DNA of 64,000 bases. Origin: Ciona intestinalis (Eukaryota > Chordata > Ascidiacea > Phlebobranchia > Cionidae). The notes under the pieces were generated by a model. It worked only from the letters and a program-made list of their open reading frames with translations. It did no database searches and had not been told where the DNA came from. The position numbers and the translations under genes were made by a program. Location: the NCBI RefSeq assembly GCF_000224145.3, contig NC_020166.2:9959420-10023419 (forward strand). The letters are read 5' to 3'. Below are positions 45,001-51,587 of this stretch, piece by piece (the first letter of the stretch is position 1; each line of letters begins with the position of its first letter).

Positions 45001-48000
45001 ACTTTTAGCTTCAATATCGCCGAAAATACGACAACACTGGCAAAGCTTGGCAGGTTGAAGATTCTCCATCTCTCGGACATTTCAAGGAAGCTCAGAAACT
45101 TGTAGACAATGTAAGCTTATTGACAAACAAGAAAATATCACTGGTTTTCAAAAAAATGAGCTTTTTTAGGAGTTCGATAAATATTTAAAGTTAACAAAAT
45201 GGTTTTTCAGTAGTAGCGAGATACTTTAAAACCCAGATTGCAATAAATGTAATTTCTTTGTTATCTGAATTATTTTATAGCTTTCTAAGCTCTGGCTTTA
45301 GAAATAAATCTTGAGTTGATTGTAAAACTGTCTTTTGTAACAGATCGACTACAGAAAACAAGCGCGAGAAATAAACGCTCGTGGAACGAATATGTCTGGT
45401 GATGTCACGCCTTCGTCACTTCACCACAAGAGAGCACAAGAGATCCTTGACGACAGAAAATACAAAGCTGATTACGAGAGGACAGTAAAAGGCAAAGGAA
45501 TGACATTTGATCTTCACGGAACTCCGTCTATGAGTCACATCAAGCATGCAGAGGATATTAAGAGTGATGTAAGTTGTTAGGGCAATGACTCAGGTGAATT
45601 AAACACAAATAATCTGGTTGGTTTATATGATACAATTGTCTTTATATTAAACACTAGTGTAAGTTAATATGGCAATAATTTGAGTGAAAAATAAAATTGT
45701 TTAGTAAGTTTCAATATAAGCATACAGCCCATGCATATAATAAGATTGTCTTCATTTCTATCTTGCAGATTCTGTATAAAGAAGGGTATGAAGCCACAAA
45801 AGGTCGGCCAACAGTCGTTATGGACGCCCCGCACATTATTAATGCTCAGAAAGCAAATGATCTTATTAGTGATGTAAGAGGAATTTATATTTGTTTAATT
45901 TCTTCCAGTGTTCAAGTTCAAATTTATAAAATGAATGAAATGACTGGTTGTGGCCACTTTAGACAACTCAAAATTATTGTTGGCAATCTATTAATTGGTA
46001 CCTTTTCAATTTGAACATTTTTTTTTTGGAAGACCATATCTTAATGGTGTTTTATATATTTGAACATGTGTTCATATGAGGTTTATCTTTCTAATACATG
46101 AATTGTCTAGCTATGGACATCCACCACTGAGTTGTAGGTATTTATAACAATTGATGGATAATATTAACACAGACATAATGGTAACTTGTAGGTTCAGGTG
46201 GGCACAATGTGTATGAAAGAGAACACCCGTGTTATAACAATGTCCTTTTCCAGTCACGTAAGGATAAATAAGTTACATACGTGGTAACTTGTAAGCAGGC
46301 ATTAGGTGTATGAAACAGAACACCCGTGTTATATCGACTGTTGTTTTCCGGGTAGCCAGGATACAGCAAGTTACATTCATTCAAATTACATCAGGTTAAA
46401 TACAAGCAAGATTACAATGAACGAAGAGGTCATGTACATTCGATGGTGGATACACCAGAGATGGTTCGTGCCAGGGAAAATCAGAGTTTCTTATCTCAGG
46501 TGAGATTTCATTGTTCTTACCATGCGGTTGATCAAACTAAGTGCTAATTAATGGATATGTAACATTAAGCATAAAATAACGACTATTTTAACAACTGTGG
46601 TTTTGCTGGTGATTCCCTTCCTTTTGTTGTTTAAATAATATGATCTTCGCTCTTGTTTTAGAGAGTATAAATGACATTCCAACACAAATTTTGGGACTAT
46701 TACATCATTACATATTTCAATTGTTATNNNNNNNNNNNNNNNNNNNNNNNNNNNNNNNNNNNNNNNNNNNNNNNNNNTGCTGCTGAGGTCGATCTAGAGG
46801 ATCCAATCACGCCGACACACGTTAACAATTTACCTTCGTTCAGTGTACGTCGCATTGTAGCGAATAGCAACTTCTATACGCTAACAACGATTAGATACTC
46901 AAAACATTTCCCAGCATAAAAGCGCAATTGTTCTATGAAGCAAACAACACCTTAAAGGCAATAAACCACTATTGTAATAATAATCGACGCAACAATTGCT
47001 GCTGTGTTGCAACAATCTAATTGTTACTCAATCCCGAATAATCCACGTGTGGATTGGTACTGTGTCATAACAGAAATACGTGTTTATCTAACTTTACGTA
47101 AGACTCGTAGTTATGATGCAACCGGTAAACTTGTTGCGCAATCAAAGCTAAATGCCCAAACTCGTCCAACCGCGCACGCGACCGTAATCGCAAAGAGACA
47201 GCGTATTTGATGTTTCTCGTTTTTACTTTTTGTTATAAAATAGTATCGCCTCCCCGCTGATTTTAAAATCTAGGCGCCTATGGTTATAACAATGTCCTTT
47301 TCCAGCCACGTAAGGATAAATAAGTTACATACGTGGTAACTTGTAAGCAGGCATTAGGTGTATGAAACAGAACACCCGTGTTATAACGACTGTTGTTTTC
47401 CGGGTAGGATAAAGCAAGTTACATTCATTCAAATTACATCAGGTTAAATACAAGCAAGATTACAATGAACGAAGAGGTCATGTACATTCGATGGTGGATA
47501 CACCAGAGATGGTTCGTGCCAGGGAAAATCAGAGTTTCTTATCTCAGGTGAGATTTCATTGTTCTTACCATGCGGTTGATCAAACTAAGTGCTAATTAAT
47601 GGATATGTAACATTAAGCATAAAATAACGACTATTTTAACAACTGTGGTTTTGCTGGTGATTCCCTTCCTTTTGTTGTTTAAATAATATGATCTTCGCTC
47701 TTGTTTTAGAGAGTATAAATGACATTCCAACACAAATTTTGGGACTATTACATCATTACATATTTCAATTGTTATAAAACTTTATAAAAAATCTGAAACA
47801 ACACATTTCCAATTTACAGGTCAATTATAAGTCTGATGTTGAATCAATGAAAGGAAGAAACCATTCGACTATCCTTGACACTCCTGAGTTGAGACAAGTG
47901 AAGAAGAACACCTACAACTTTAGCACGGTATGTCATTGCTACTAGTTACACTGCTACATTGATAGTTTACCCTTATGTTGTTCATCTTTTTAATTACAAG

Positions 48001-50720
48001 GATTACATTGATTAATAGTTTAATAGTTAATAAAGTGGCCACAACCAAAACACTAAAAAACAAAAATTAAGCATAAAGTTGACAGTTGTTAAAAGGTCCT
48101 GTGTGTACATTGATACTTTACCATTATATAATTAATCTCTTCAGTTCCAAATATTACTTTGATTAAAAACACTATTGACAAAACTTAGCCGCAAAATTGA
48201 CAGTTGTTAAAATATCCTGTAGTGCAGATAAATGGGAAGTACTGGTTAAAAACAATAATGTTAAACTTAAATAAGAACAAATAATTAAAACAAATTATAC
48301 TTGTAAAACGTCTGCACAATATTTATATCTAACTACAAATATGAAGTATTTAGTAACACTGCTACAACACTGTAACCTAAACATACCTATCTCTTCAATT
48401 TTACCCGGCGCCGAGGCGTAGTGGTTAGCGCGCCTGCCTGTAACCCAGAGGTAATGGGTTCAAGGCTCGACACTGCTATTGCTGTGGGCGTATGTGTCCT
48501 TGAGCAAGACACTTAACGGCAGTTGCTCCAACCCAGTGGTCACTAATGGGTTGTTCAAACTATCAGCCATACATAAAAAAATGAAAAAATCCAAGTTACA
48601 TTCATTCATTCAATCACAAATCACCTAATATTTTTAAAATATGCCTAATTTATTACACCTCAACCTAAATATATTTATCTCTCAATCACAAATTACTTTA
48701 TATTTGATAAGGGTGTTTGATATTCCTTAATATTACCCAATACAGACAAACCTAATATTTCACTTCTTAAACAGATGTTTATATTTTTAAAATACGCCCA
48801 TAGCAAGAATATATTAAATATATATTCTTGCTTTATTCAGATCAACTACAAATCTGAAGCTGAAAACATGAAGCGAGCGGCTCAGTCATGCGTGTTGGAC
48901 ACACCGGAGTTACGAAGAGTGAAACAAAACACTTACAACTTCAGCTCTGTTAGTTTCTATCCCTTCCCTTTTTCTTTACTTTTCTCTCTTTTTCTTATTC
49001 TTTTCTTCTTTCAAACTACAGATAAACTACAAGGACAACTCCAGCAAAGGAAAATCTGTCTCTGCTTGCTTAGACACACCAGAATTAAGAACTGCACGCC
49101 AAAATAGCAGAAACTTCAGCCAGGTCTTTTATTGCTTTTTTCCCAATCTTGGATAAAACAACTCCACCAAACGATTCCTTTCGTTTGCCTAAATATATCT
49201 TCTCCTATTTTGATGGAAATAAATGTAAAATTCAAACTTTTTGCAGATTAAGTACCAGTCAGACTTCAACAACATGAAAGGAAAGTACACGCCAGTTGCT
49301 GATGACTTGAACATGCAACGAGTGAAGCACGCCACTAGAATATCTTCAGATCTTAAATACAAAGGAATGAAAGCAAAGAATGAAGATATGGACAAAATGA
49401 GGGCGACCATTGAAGGACAAAAAGGTAAAAATTTGCTTTTGTGGAATTTGATTTTCATCTTATAATGTTATATTGTCAGGATATTATTTATGAATACATA
49501 AACACCGCTTATTTTGTTGTGGGTGTATGTGTCCTTGGGCATGACACTGAACAGCAATTGCTCAAATCCAGTGGTCACTAATGGGGTATCTAAATTGTCA
49601 GCCATATTAAAAAAATCAATCACCCACAAATTTACCTATGTTCGTAAGCTCGTAGGCGCACACAAGGTGTATGAAATAGAACATCCGCGTTACAACGACT
49701 GTCATTTTTCATATGATAAAAAAATTTATATTCATTCATATTCTTGCGGCCATTTATATAATGCTTTATAAAATATTTGTAAAAAGTTTTAAATGTCCAG
49801 CAAACACATTTGAGGTTTAAGCAGTAGAACAGTTTATACAGTTGATACCTTTTAACACTTCACCCCAAATACCGTACAAAACAAAATTTCTTTCTTTTTC
49901 AAACTTTTCTTTGAATATATTAACTTGTGACGTCAACGTTACCAGGGAAACAACAATCGGCCATTGTCCTTGATATGAAACCGATTAAGGTCCAAACTGA
50001 ACTTCCGAAACACCAAGTTGTAAAATCTGAGCCGCTTAGACGTTGGAAACGAAACCCTGGATCTATATTCGACTATGATCCTTCTGAATATGAAACTGAT
50101 ACCGAATACGAAATGGGAAAACCTCACACCGTTACTGGTACTCTCTTTAATTCTCTTTCACTTTCCTATTTTCCTTATTCTCTTTCTTTCTCTTTAGCTT
50201 CTGCAAAAACTGGCGGCGCCGAAAATGAACAAATATACAACCGTCTGGTGACATGGGATTCTACAAACCTAAATAAACACCCAACACCTTGGACTAACTA
50301 CGTCATGGGTGCATAATAACTTCTATAATAGAACAATGATCGTTGGGATATATATACTAATTAAACCTAATTGCAGGGTCCGGTTATAAGCACGTCGGCG
50401 CGCCGTCTTCCGTGCTTGATTACAGCTCAAGACATATAGCTCTTGCACCATCTGGCGGCGGAGTATCGGTACGTTTTGTTGCCAGTGATTTGCAAAGCGT
50501 CTGTACAGGTTCAGATTAAGTATGCCACTCCACTGTATTGCAGAAGCAGTTCAAAGCGATGTATGATTATGCTGCTGCTGACGATGATGAGGTCACATTC
50601 AAGGATGGTGACGTCATAATCAATGCACAATCCATTGATGACGGTTGGATGTTTGGTACTGTACTGCGTACTGGTGCAACGGGAATGCTACCCGCCAATT
50701 ACGTTCAACTTTTGGCTTAA
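1..50720 (+). CDS. NEB: Nebulin, 3' part of gene (115 exons in window; 5' end outside)
   Basis: Giant actin thin-filament protein of muscle; each 35-40 residue module binds an actin subunit and the C-terminus sits in the Z-disc. The sequence shows well over 100 modules of the SDxxYK type, then the linker motif [10 protein letters not shown] and a C-terminal SH3 domain, the diagnostic order for nebulin. I chained 115 exons by GT/AG sites and phase; lengths sum to 14013 bp (4670 residues plus stop) with no frame break, which supports the model. Most exons are phase 0/0 and 105, 108 or 120 bp, one module each, ending in codons for SD directly before gtaagt. The first exon is cut by the window edge, so the start codon, N-terminal region and promoter are not visible. 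Introns run from 55 bp to about 0.9 kb and get longer toward the 3' end. NRAP, nebulette and LASP share domains but are far shorter. Confidence 0.95.
146..1256 (+). CDS. NEB: NEB super-repeat 1 (exons A-F)
   Basis: Six exons encode seven modules: A 146-253, B 322-484, C 547-710, D 787-891, E 961-1080, F 1149-1256. Total 768 bp, 256 residues. B ends in phase 1 and C supplies the other two bases; all other junctions are phase 0. A carries the TDTEQYKF core, B ends HVHVGSG, C carries [16 protein letters not shown] carries [11 protein letters not shown] carries [18 protein letters not shown] (a longer, 40-residue module), F carries [11 protein letters not shown]. The C donor is gtgctt, a weak GT site. 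Introns are only 62-76 bp. Confidence 0.92.
1392..2555 (+). CDS. NEB: NEB super-repeat 2 (exons A-F)
   Basis: Exons A 1392-1499, B 1566-1728, C 1788-1951, D 2077-2181, E 2260-2379, F 2448-2555; again 256 residues with the phase-1 split between B and C. All exons are very close to those of super-repeat 1 at nucleotide level, while the introns between them share little sequence. Introns are 59-135 bp. Confidence 0.92.
2614..4322 (+). CDS. NEB: NEB super-repeat 3 (exons A-F)
   Basis: Exons A 2614-2721, B 2785-2947, C 3048-3211, D 3496-3600, E 3786-3905, F 4215-4322. A and B are close copies of super-repeats 1 and 2. C has diverged and carries [15 protein letters not shown] in place of [16 protein letters not shown] is again nearly identical except for its last few codons. 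E reads [12 protein letters not shown], the variant also found downstream. The introns after C, D and E grow to 180-310 bp and hold no recognisable repeat. Confidence 0.92.
4615..6272 (+). CDS. NEB: NEB super-repeat 4 (exons A-F)
   Basis: Exons A 4615-4722, B 5095-5239, C 5514-5674, D 5758-5862, E 5989-6108, F 6165-6272. B (145 bp) and C (161 bp) are shorter than before but keep the phase-1 split. A, B, C and F have diverged strongly from super-repeats 1-3, while D and E remain nearly identical to the upstream copies (D matches super-repeat 1 over its last 99 bases). The intron 4723-5094 is AT-rich without recognisable content. The E/F intron is only 56 bp. Confidence 0.92.
6290..6545 (-). 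repeat. ~65 bp minisatellite in NEB intron (three copies)
   Basis: Units contain gaggtgtatgaatacacc and gtgtctggtgtataa. The same unit occurs in the opposite orientation at 63720-63970 near the right end of the window. Each unit has an internal palindrome (ggtgtatgaatacacc). Confidence 0.85.
6613..8609 (+). CDS. NEB: NEB super-repeat 5 (exons A-F)
   Basis: Exons A 6613-6720, B 7041-7203, C 7780-7943, D 8148-8252, E 8327-8446, F 8502-8609. The B/C split is again phase 1 (inside Ala-Ser). C carries [16 protein letters not shown] starts [15 protein letters not shown], then follows the common D sequence. E is nearly the shared copy with the [10 protein letters not shown] variant. The 576 bp intron 7204-7779 is AT-rich with nothing recognisable. 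The E/F intron, 55 bp, is the shortest in the gene. Confidence 0.92.
8728..8891 (-). mobile_element. tRNA-derived SINE (reverse)
   Basis: Its reverse complement has the order A-box-like tagtggttagcgtgcctgcc, a B-box region and gacacataacagcaattgc, the same order as the SINE at 48406. It lies in the intron before exon 8934. Confidence 0.7.
8934..11437 (+). CDS. NEB: NEB super-repeat 6 (exons A-F)
   Basis: Exons A 8934-9038 (donor gtcagt), B 9409-9597 (189 bp), C 10141-10266 (126 bp), D 10464-10568, E 10839-10958 (donor gttggt), F 11333-11437; 250 residues. The B/C intron has moved: it now lies in phase 0 after HAMHATQ, one helix later than the phase-1 split upstream. D and E are still nearly identical to the upstream copies. 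The introns carry a reverse SINE (8728-8891), a tandem duplication (9645-10010) and, after F, a minisatellite that includes the exon end. Confidence 0.9.
9645..10010. repeat. ~186 bp tandem duplication in NEB intron
   Basis: Two copies (about 9645-9832 and 9836-10010), each starting tatattctattctgtat and running through a ggtcctagg-type element and an aaaccattagttaacaaa stretch. The core belongs to the short interspersed family also at 16538, 25698, 27598, 33617, 34785 and 38226. Confidence 0.8.
11430..11890 (+). repeat. 161 bp tandem repeat that includes the exon end and donor
   Basis: Units start at 11430, 11591 and 11752 (period 161), with a shortened unit at 11875. Each begins acagt(g/t)atgtaag, the 3' end of exon 11333-11437 plus its donor, then a 35-40 bp subrepeat (taattagtttaagtcaaa). 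Confidence 0.92.
12327..14820 (+). CDS. NEB: NEB super-repeat 7 (exons A-F)
   Basis: Exons A 12327-12434, B 12736-12903 (168 bp), C 13302-13457 (156 bp), D 13866-13970, E 14456-14575 (donor gtttgt), F 14716-14820; 254 residues. The B/C intron is phase 0 after NVELP, a third position for this intron. C reads [17 protein letters not shown] has left the shared D sequence ([18 protein letters not shown]), while E still follows it. The introns hold a 153 bp inverted repeat (12540-12692) and a reverse-oriented inverted-repeat element (14242-14428). Confidence 0.9.
12540..12692. repeat. 153 bp inverted repeat (MITE-like)
   Basis: The left arm aaaatgtatgtacatctc and the right arm are reverse complements over about 26 bp with one mismatch. 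It sits 43 bp before the acceptor of exon 12736. I could not define a target-site duplication. Confidence 0.7.
14242..14428 (-). mobile_element. Inverted-repeat element, family M (copy 1)
   Basis: Ends tagtagggtggggaaagatg and cttcccccaccctact. The inner sequence is the reverse of the copies at 22029 and 36509. About 190-200 bp, no coding capacity: a MITE-type element. A Ciona MITE family is known; I cannot confirm that it is the same one. Confidence 0.85.
15175..17336 (+). CDS. NEB: NEB super-repeat 8 (fused B/C exon)
   Basis: Exons A 15175-15282, B1 15582-15683 (102 bp), B2+C 16008-16229 (222 bp, two modules in one exon), D 16417-16521, E 16786-16905, F 17229-17336; 255 residues. Here the first B module has its own exon, and no intron splits the next two modules. 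C reads [14 protein letters not shown] uses the unusual donor gttcat and has changed to [20 protein letters not shown]. Confidence 0.9.
15735..15850 (+). mobile_element. SINE fragment
   Basis: Contains gtgtccttgggcaagacact and a gtcagccatatgtta end, the body of the SINE family. Confidence 0.6.
17632..20270 (+). CDS. NEB: NEB super-repeat 9 (exons A-F)
   Basis: Exons A 17632-17736, B 17984-18175 (192 bp), C 18652-18777 (126 bp), D 19160-19264, E 19868-19987, F 20163-20270; 252 residues. C contains [11 protein letters not shown], the best match here to the WLKGxGW tropomyosin-site motif of vertebrate super-repeats (inference). E, the following intron and F are close copies of super-repeat 8, including the gttcat donor, so this stretch is a segmental duplication. 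The intron 18778-19159 holds a 33 bp tandem duplication at about 18808-18874. Confidence 0.9.
20581..23607 (+). CDS. NEB: NEB super-repeat 10 (one exon per module)
   Basis: Seven exons for seven modules: 20581-20691, 20942-21049, 21382-21486, 22321-22431, 22722-22826, 23005-23124, 23500-23607; total 256 residues. This is the first super-repeat in which the B/C part is split exactly into one module per exon, all phase 0. The E-type module (23005) keeps 40 residues, and the F-type (23500) keeps [11 protein letters not shown]. The donor of the last exon is gtgggt. The 834 bp intron 21487-22320 carries two inverted-repeat elements. Confidence 0.9.
21130..21365 (+). mobile_element. SINE copy (body and tail)
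   Basis: Contains gcaagacacttaacag, aacccagtggtgactaat, gttagccatacatta and the gtgtaaaacagaacatctg tail. It ends just before the acceptor of exon 21382. Confidence 0.7.
21540..21730 (+). mobile_element. Inverted-repeat element, family M (copy 2)
   Basis: Ends tagtgtgggggaagatggg and cccatcttcaccccctact. Lies 54 bp after the donor of exon 21382-21486. Confidence 0.85.
22029..22222 (+). mobile_element. Inverted-repeat element, family M (copy 3)
   Basis: Ends atggtgggggaagatggg and tcccatcttcccccaccc. It is in the same intron as copy 2, about 300 bp away and in the same orientation. Confidence 0.87.
23270..23460 (+). mobile_element. Degraded SINE copy
   Basis: Contains tggggaagacacttaatgg and cttcaacccagtgttcat after a degraded tRNA-like head with an internal duplication. 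Confidence 0.55.
23934..27365 (+). CDS. NEB: NEB super-repeat 11 (E and F modules share exons)
   Basis: Exons 23934-24041, 24526-24633, 24892-24996, 25579-25686, 25961-26065, 26729-26916 and the first part of 27329-27476. The usual E/F intron is missing: exon 26729-26916 runs from the E module straight into F and ends in phase 2 inside the Gly of HLTDGYE. Exon 27329 completes F and runs on into the next A module. A 276 bp gap of N lies in the intron before 26729; module order suggests no exon is lost there. Confidence 0.87.
24120..24390 (+). mobile_element. SINE copy
   Basis: Contains gctaagacacttaacagc, atcagccatagagaaa and the cacgaggtgtattaaac tail. Confidence 0.65.
26392..26667. other. 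Assembly gap of 276 N
   Basis: Run of N in the NEB intron before exon 26729. It is flanked on the left by a (at)n-rich stretch, which may have caused the gap. Confidence 0.95.
27366..29579 (+). CDS. NEB: NEB super-repeat 12 (last recognisable, A-E)
   Basis: A is the rest of exon 27329-27476; then 27787-27891, 28204-28308, 28732-28839, 28969-29073 and 29466-29579 (114 bp, E-like with a GYNRL core). Modules keep the order of super-repeats 10 and 11, but the F module is no longer distinct. The donor of 29466-29579 is weak (gtgtca). This marks the end of clear seven-module periodicity. Confidence 0.83.
30078..35350 (+). CDS. NEB: NEB single-module region, part 1
   Basis: Exons 30078-30182, 30572-30679, 31034-31141, 31250-31339 (90 bp, short module), 31700-31825, 32205-32312, 32589-32684 (96 bp), 32918-33046, 33462-33566, 33896-34105 (210 bp, two modules), 34575-34682, 35246-35350. 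Each starts with xxYK-like residues and most end in S(D/E). The seven-module order is lost, as in the C-terminal part of vertebrate nebulin. Module length varies (30-43 residues), unlike upstream. The introns are 100-570 bp and AT-rich; several hold copies of nearby exon ends or acceptors, reported in the findings. Confidence 0.86.
30705..30870 (+). repeat. Short tandem repeat of tttcccatttgcagtg units
   Basis: Six or more 15-30 bp units of the type ccat(t/c)tgcagtgtttc. It lies directly after exon 30572-30679, and each unit looks like a 3' splice acceptor. Confidence 0.85.
35723..41987 (+). CDS. NEB: NEB single-module region, part 2
   Basis: Exons 35723-35826 (ends phase 2), 36385-36487, 37260-37469 (210 bp, two modules), 37670-37799 (ends phase 1), 38108-38202, 38608-38712, 39151-39234 (84 bp), 39548-39676, 40220-40324, 40620-40712 (93 bp), 41493-41597, 41880-41987. 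Two introns here leave phase 0 and split modules internally (35827-36384 and 37800-38107), unlike the standard one-module exons. Typical ends are LFSK, MQSE, HISD, LVSQ and MLSK. Long introns hold an inverted-repeat element (36509), two copies of a 145-160 bp repeat (37088, 40814) and SINE fragments. Confidence 0.86.
35905..36370 (+). mobile_element. Two SINE fragments in one NEB intron
   Basis: 35905-36020 (ctccttaggtcactcaacag, ttgcttcaaccca) and 36200-36370 (gtgtatgtccttggacaac, tgctccaacatggtgg, ending acattcattcattta just before the acceptor of exon 36385). Confidence 0.6.
36509..36705 (+). mobile_element. Inverted-repeat element, family M (copy 4)
   Basis: Ends tagtagggtgggggaagatg and tcccatcttcccccacca. 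Starts 21 bp after the donor of exon 36385-36487. Confidence 0.88.
37088..37232 (+). repeat. ~150 bp interspersed repeat, family G (copy 1)
   Basis: Starts tttgtctctttgattacggt, with inner atagcgacaaaacaa and a terminal ggtcattac. The same element occurs at 40814 and 63263. No open frame; possibly a short non-autonomous element. It sits just before exon 37260. Confidence 0.8.
40814..40970 (+). repeat. ~157 bp interspersed repeat, family G (copy 2)
   Basis: Best preserved copy: tttgcctcttcaattacggt start, atatagcgacaaaacaac centre, gtggtcgctacacct end. Intron 40713-41492. Confidence 0.85.
42300..42550 (+). repeat. ~120 bp tandem duplication in NEB intron
   Basis: Two copies (about 42303-42418 and 42424-42545) share tatctctgtttaatttt, gtttgcttgt and atgcatgtctata. 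Upstream (42000-42125) is another local repeat of catcatga/ggattcatcagcatga units. Confidence 0.75.
42574..46499 (+). CDS. NEB: NEB single-module region, part 3
   Basis: Exons 42574-42681, 43115-43210, 43544-43654, 44147-44254, 44610-44717, 45009-45110, 45344-45568 (225 bp, two modules), 45769-45873, 46395-46499. Exon 43544 contains [13 protein letters not shown], which resembles the WLKGxGW element. Exon 44610 has [13 protein letters not shown]. The intron 45874-46394 holds SINE-tail fragments. Confidence 0.87.
42800..42910. mobile_element. 111 bp MITE with TAA target duplication
   Basis: Terminal inverted repeats of about 26 bp (aggtggctatacacagtatc and its near-complement at the right end). 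Flanked by TAA on both sides (42797-42799, 42911-42913). A 3 bp TAA/TTA duplication is typical of PIF/Harbinger-type elements. CpG-rich inside, unlike the intron around it. Confidence 0.85.
43360..43470 (+). mobile_element. SINE tail fragment
   Basis: gtggtaactcgtaagcagac, atgtatgaaacaaaacacc. Similar tail-only fragments lie at about 19480-19600, 23650-23930, 27965-28070, 39250-39545, 44860-44980, 46190-46390 and 51280-51310. Confidence 0.6.
46231..46727 (+). repeat. First copy of a ~495 bp duplication containing exon 46395-46499
   Basis: This segment is repeated almost base for base at 47283-47775. It includes part of the upstream intron, the exon, its donor gtgaga and 228 bp of the next intron, and stops exactly at the N gap. 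Only scattered differences are visible, for example a small deletion in the second copy near 47406. Confidence 0.93.
46728..46777. other. Assembly gap of exactly 50 N
   Basis: Exactly 50 N, which looks like a placeholder rather than a measured gap size. Confidence 0.95.
46778..47282. other. Foreign-looking insert starting with a polylinker-like sequence
   Basis: The right edge of the gap starts with a stretch that matches the SalI-XbaI-BamHI part of a pUC-type polylinker with two small deletions (it contains tctagaggatcc). About 480 bp follow with no relation to the surrounding introns. An open frame 47004-47210 (68 residues) lies inside; I recognise no family in it. I infer a chimeric or unclipped clone end rather than genomic content of this locus. 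Confidence 0.7.
47283..47775 (+). repeat. NEB: Second copy of the ~495 bp duplication
   Basis: Contains the repeated module exon at 47443-47547, identical in protein to 46395-46499 and with intact acceptor and donor. If the duplication is real the protein gains 35 residues in frame; if it is an assembly artefact, only one of the two exons exists. Because the unique sequence after this copy leads on to the next NEB exon, this is probably the correctly placed one. Confidence 0.85.
47820..49424 (+). CDS. NEB: NEB Z-disc-type modules
   Basis: Exons 47820-47927, 48841-48948 (donor gttagt), 49022-49123 (donor gtcttt), 49247-49424 (ends phase 1). Three consecutive modules repeat the LDTPELR(R/Q)V(K)xNTYNFS pattern, close to the LDTPEMRRV modules at the vertebrate nebulin C-terminus. 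The last exon ends with a half module ([15 protein letters not shown]), the counterpart of the final INYRG-type module in vertebrates. The 913 bp intron 47928-48840 carries a tRNA-derived SINE (48406-48612). Confidence 0.92.
48406..48612 (+). mobile_element. tRNA-derived SINE (best preserved head)
   Basis: The head carries A-box tagtggttagcgcgcctgcc and B-box gggttcaaggctcgac spaced as in a tRNA. The body is gtgtccttgagcaagacact, ctccaacccagtggtcacta and tcagccatacat. The end is a cattcattcattca tail. No tRNA acceptor stem can be folded, so it is not a tRNA gene. Confidence 0.88.
49515..49745 (+). mobile_element. SINE copy without tRNA head
   Basis: Body gtgtccttgggcatgacact, then the full tail with gtaggcgcacacaaggtgta and an attcattcatattc end. 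Confidence 0.75.
49946..50468 (+). CDS. NEB: NEB C-terminal linker
   Basis: Exons 49946-50137, 50198-50308, 50377-50468; all joined through phase 1, then phase 0 into the SH3 exon. The first encodes [19 protein letters not shown], matching the vertebrate nebulin linker motif NPGSVFDYDP just upstream of the Ser-rich spacer. The spacer here is short (about 67 residues in the next two exons) and lacks a long Ser-rich tract. A conserved VLDYSS element follows. The introns are only 60-75 bp. Confidence 0.9.
50544..50720 (+). CDS. NEB: NEB C-terminal SH3 domain and stop
   Basis: 58 residues plus taa. Canonical SH3 with ALYDY-type motif ([15 protein letters not shown]), GDVI, the [11 protein letters not shown]/n-Src region with the conserved Trp, and the terminal [10 protein letters not shown]. 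It is of the nebulin/LASP subclass, which in vertebrates binds proline-rich Z-disc partners such as palladin-family proteins and recruits N-WASP. Acceptor tattgcag precedes 50544. Confidence 0.96.
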   Translation, partial: KQFKAMYDYAAADDDEVTFKDGDVIINAQSIDDGWMFGTVLRTGATGMLPANYVQLLA

Positions 50721-50815
50721 ACATGTTTCTGTAAATAACAAAATGTTTGTATGATGTTCTGTAAATATTGTGGAGTGTTCACCGGTTAAATAAAACTACT
50801 CAACAGTGATCGTTG
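50721..50815 (+). other. NEB: NEB 3' UTR with poly(A) signal
   Basis: AATAAA at 50789-50794, followed by a GT-rich stretch (gttgtgtctgttttt) near 50812-50826 that fits a downstream element. This gives a short 3' UTR of roughly 90-100 bases. Confidence 0.75.
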
Positions 50816-51587
50816 TGTCTGTTTTTATAAGATGTCCTGTGACAAGAAGCAGTGCTTCGGTCACCAGTTTCTTAACTCGGGAGTACTGGGGTCAAGGCTC
50901 AATGCTGTAACTAGAGTGTCGTACAGAAAAAGTGAAAAATCTAAATGTATAAAAAACGGAGTCCCGATGGTGCTACCATTTTGTGTGTTTTTGGGCGAGA
51001 CACTGAAAGGGAATTACTACAGTCTAGTGGACGGTTATGGGTTGCCCAAATTGTTAGTCATACATTTTATAAAAAAAAACGAAACAGTCCCCATACGGTT
51101 TACATACGTGGTAAATCGACAGCCGGCAAGAAGTGTATGAAACATAACGAAGCTGTTTTCTTAAAGCTTTTATGCGAGGGTAAATACATTCACAACCGGC
51201 TCACGAGAGGGTAATAAGTTCAAGTCATACTAAAGGCTTTTAACTGCAGGGTCGTGGCTCGACACTGCTATTGTCGACCAAATAACAATGCATCATACAT
51301 GGTAACTCATATTAGGAAAGCAGTAAAACGGCGAAGTAAACCTGGTGTGTTTTATACGCCACCAGGATGAAACCAGAGCTCCCATATATGTTATTTTGCG
51401 ATGATTCATGCATTTCACAGACCAAATAAATTATACGACTGTTTGACGTCAATGCTAAAATTATAAACCAACTTCTGCGAAATGGCCTGCATTTACCCGT
51501 TTGCCGAAATTCCGATGAGAGAAAAAAAAAATTTTTTTAGCTGGCTGCCATGACCATTGTCTGATATATTTTATTTTCATATAACAG
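50816..51587. other. NEB-ZEB intergenic region
   Basis: About 0.8 kb. The first part (50850-51195) is a degraded SINE copy. A T-rich tract and an AG at 51586-51587 precede the first ZEB exon, so the ZEB 5' end could be a spliced or trans-spliced leader site. I see no clear TATA box; a tatatttta stretch lies at about 51564. Confidence 0.5.
50850..51195 (+). mobile_element. Degraded SINE between NEB and ZEB
   Basis: Contains ggggtcaaggctcaatgctg (B-box-like), tgggttgcccaaattgttag and the tacatacgtggtaaatcgac tail; interrupted in the middle. Confidence 0.65.

Noticed and set aside
48406..48490. tRNA gene
   Set aside because: A- and B-box-like sequences are present, but no acceptor or anticodon stem folds, and the same sequence continues into a SINE body repeated in the window.
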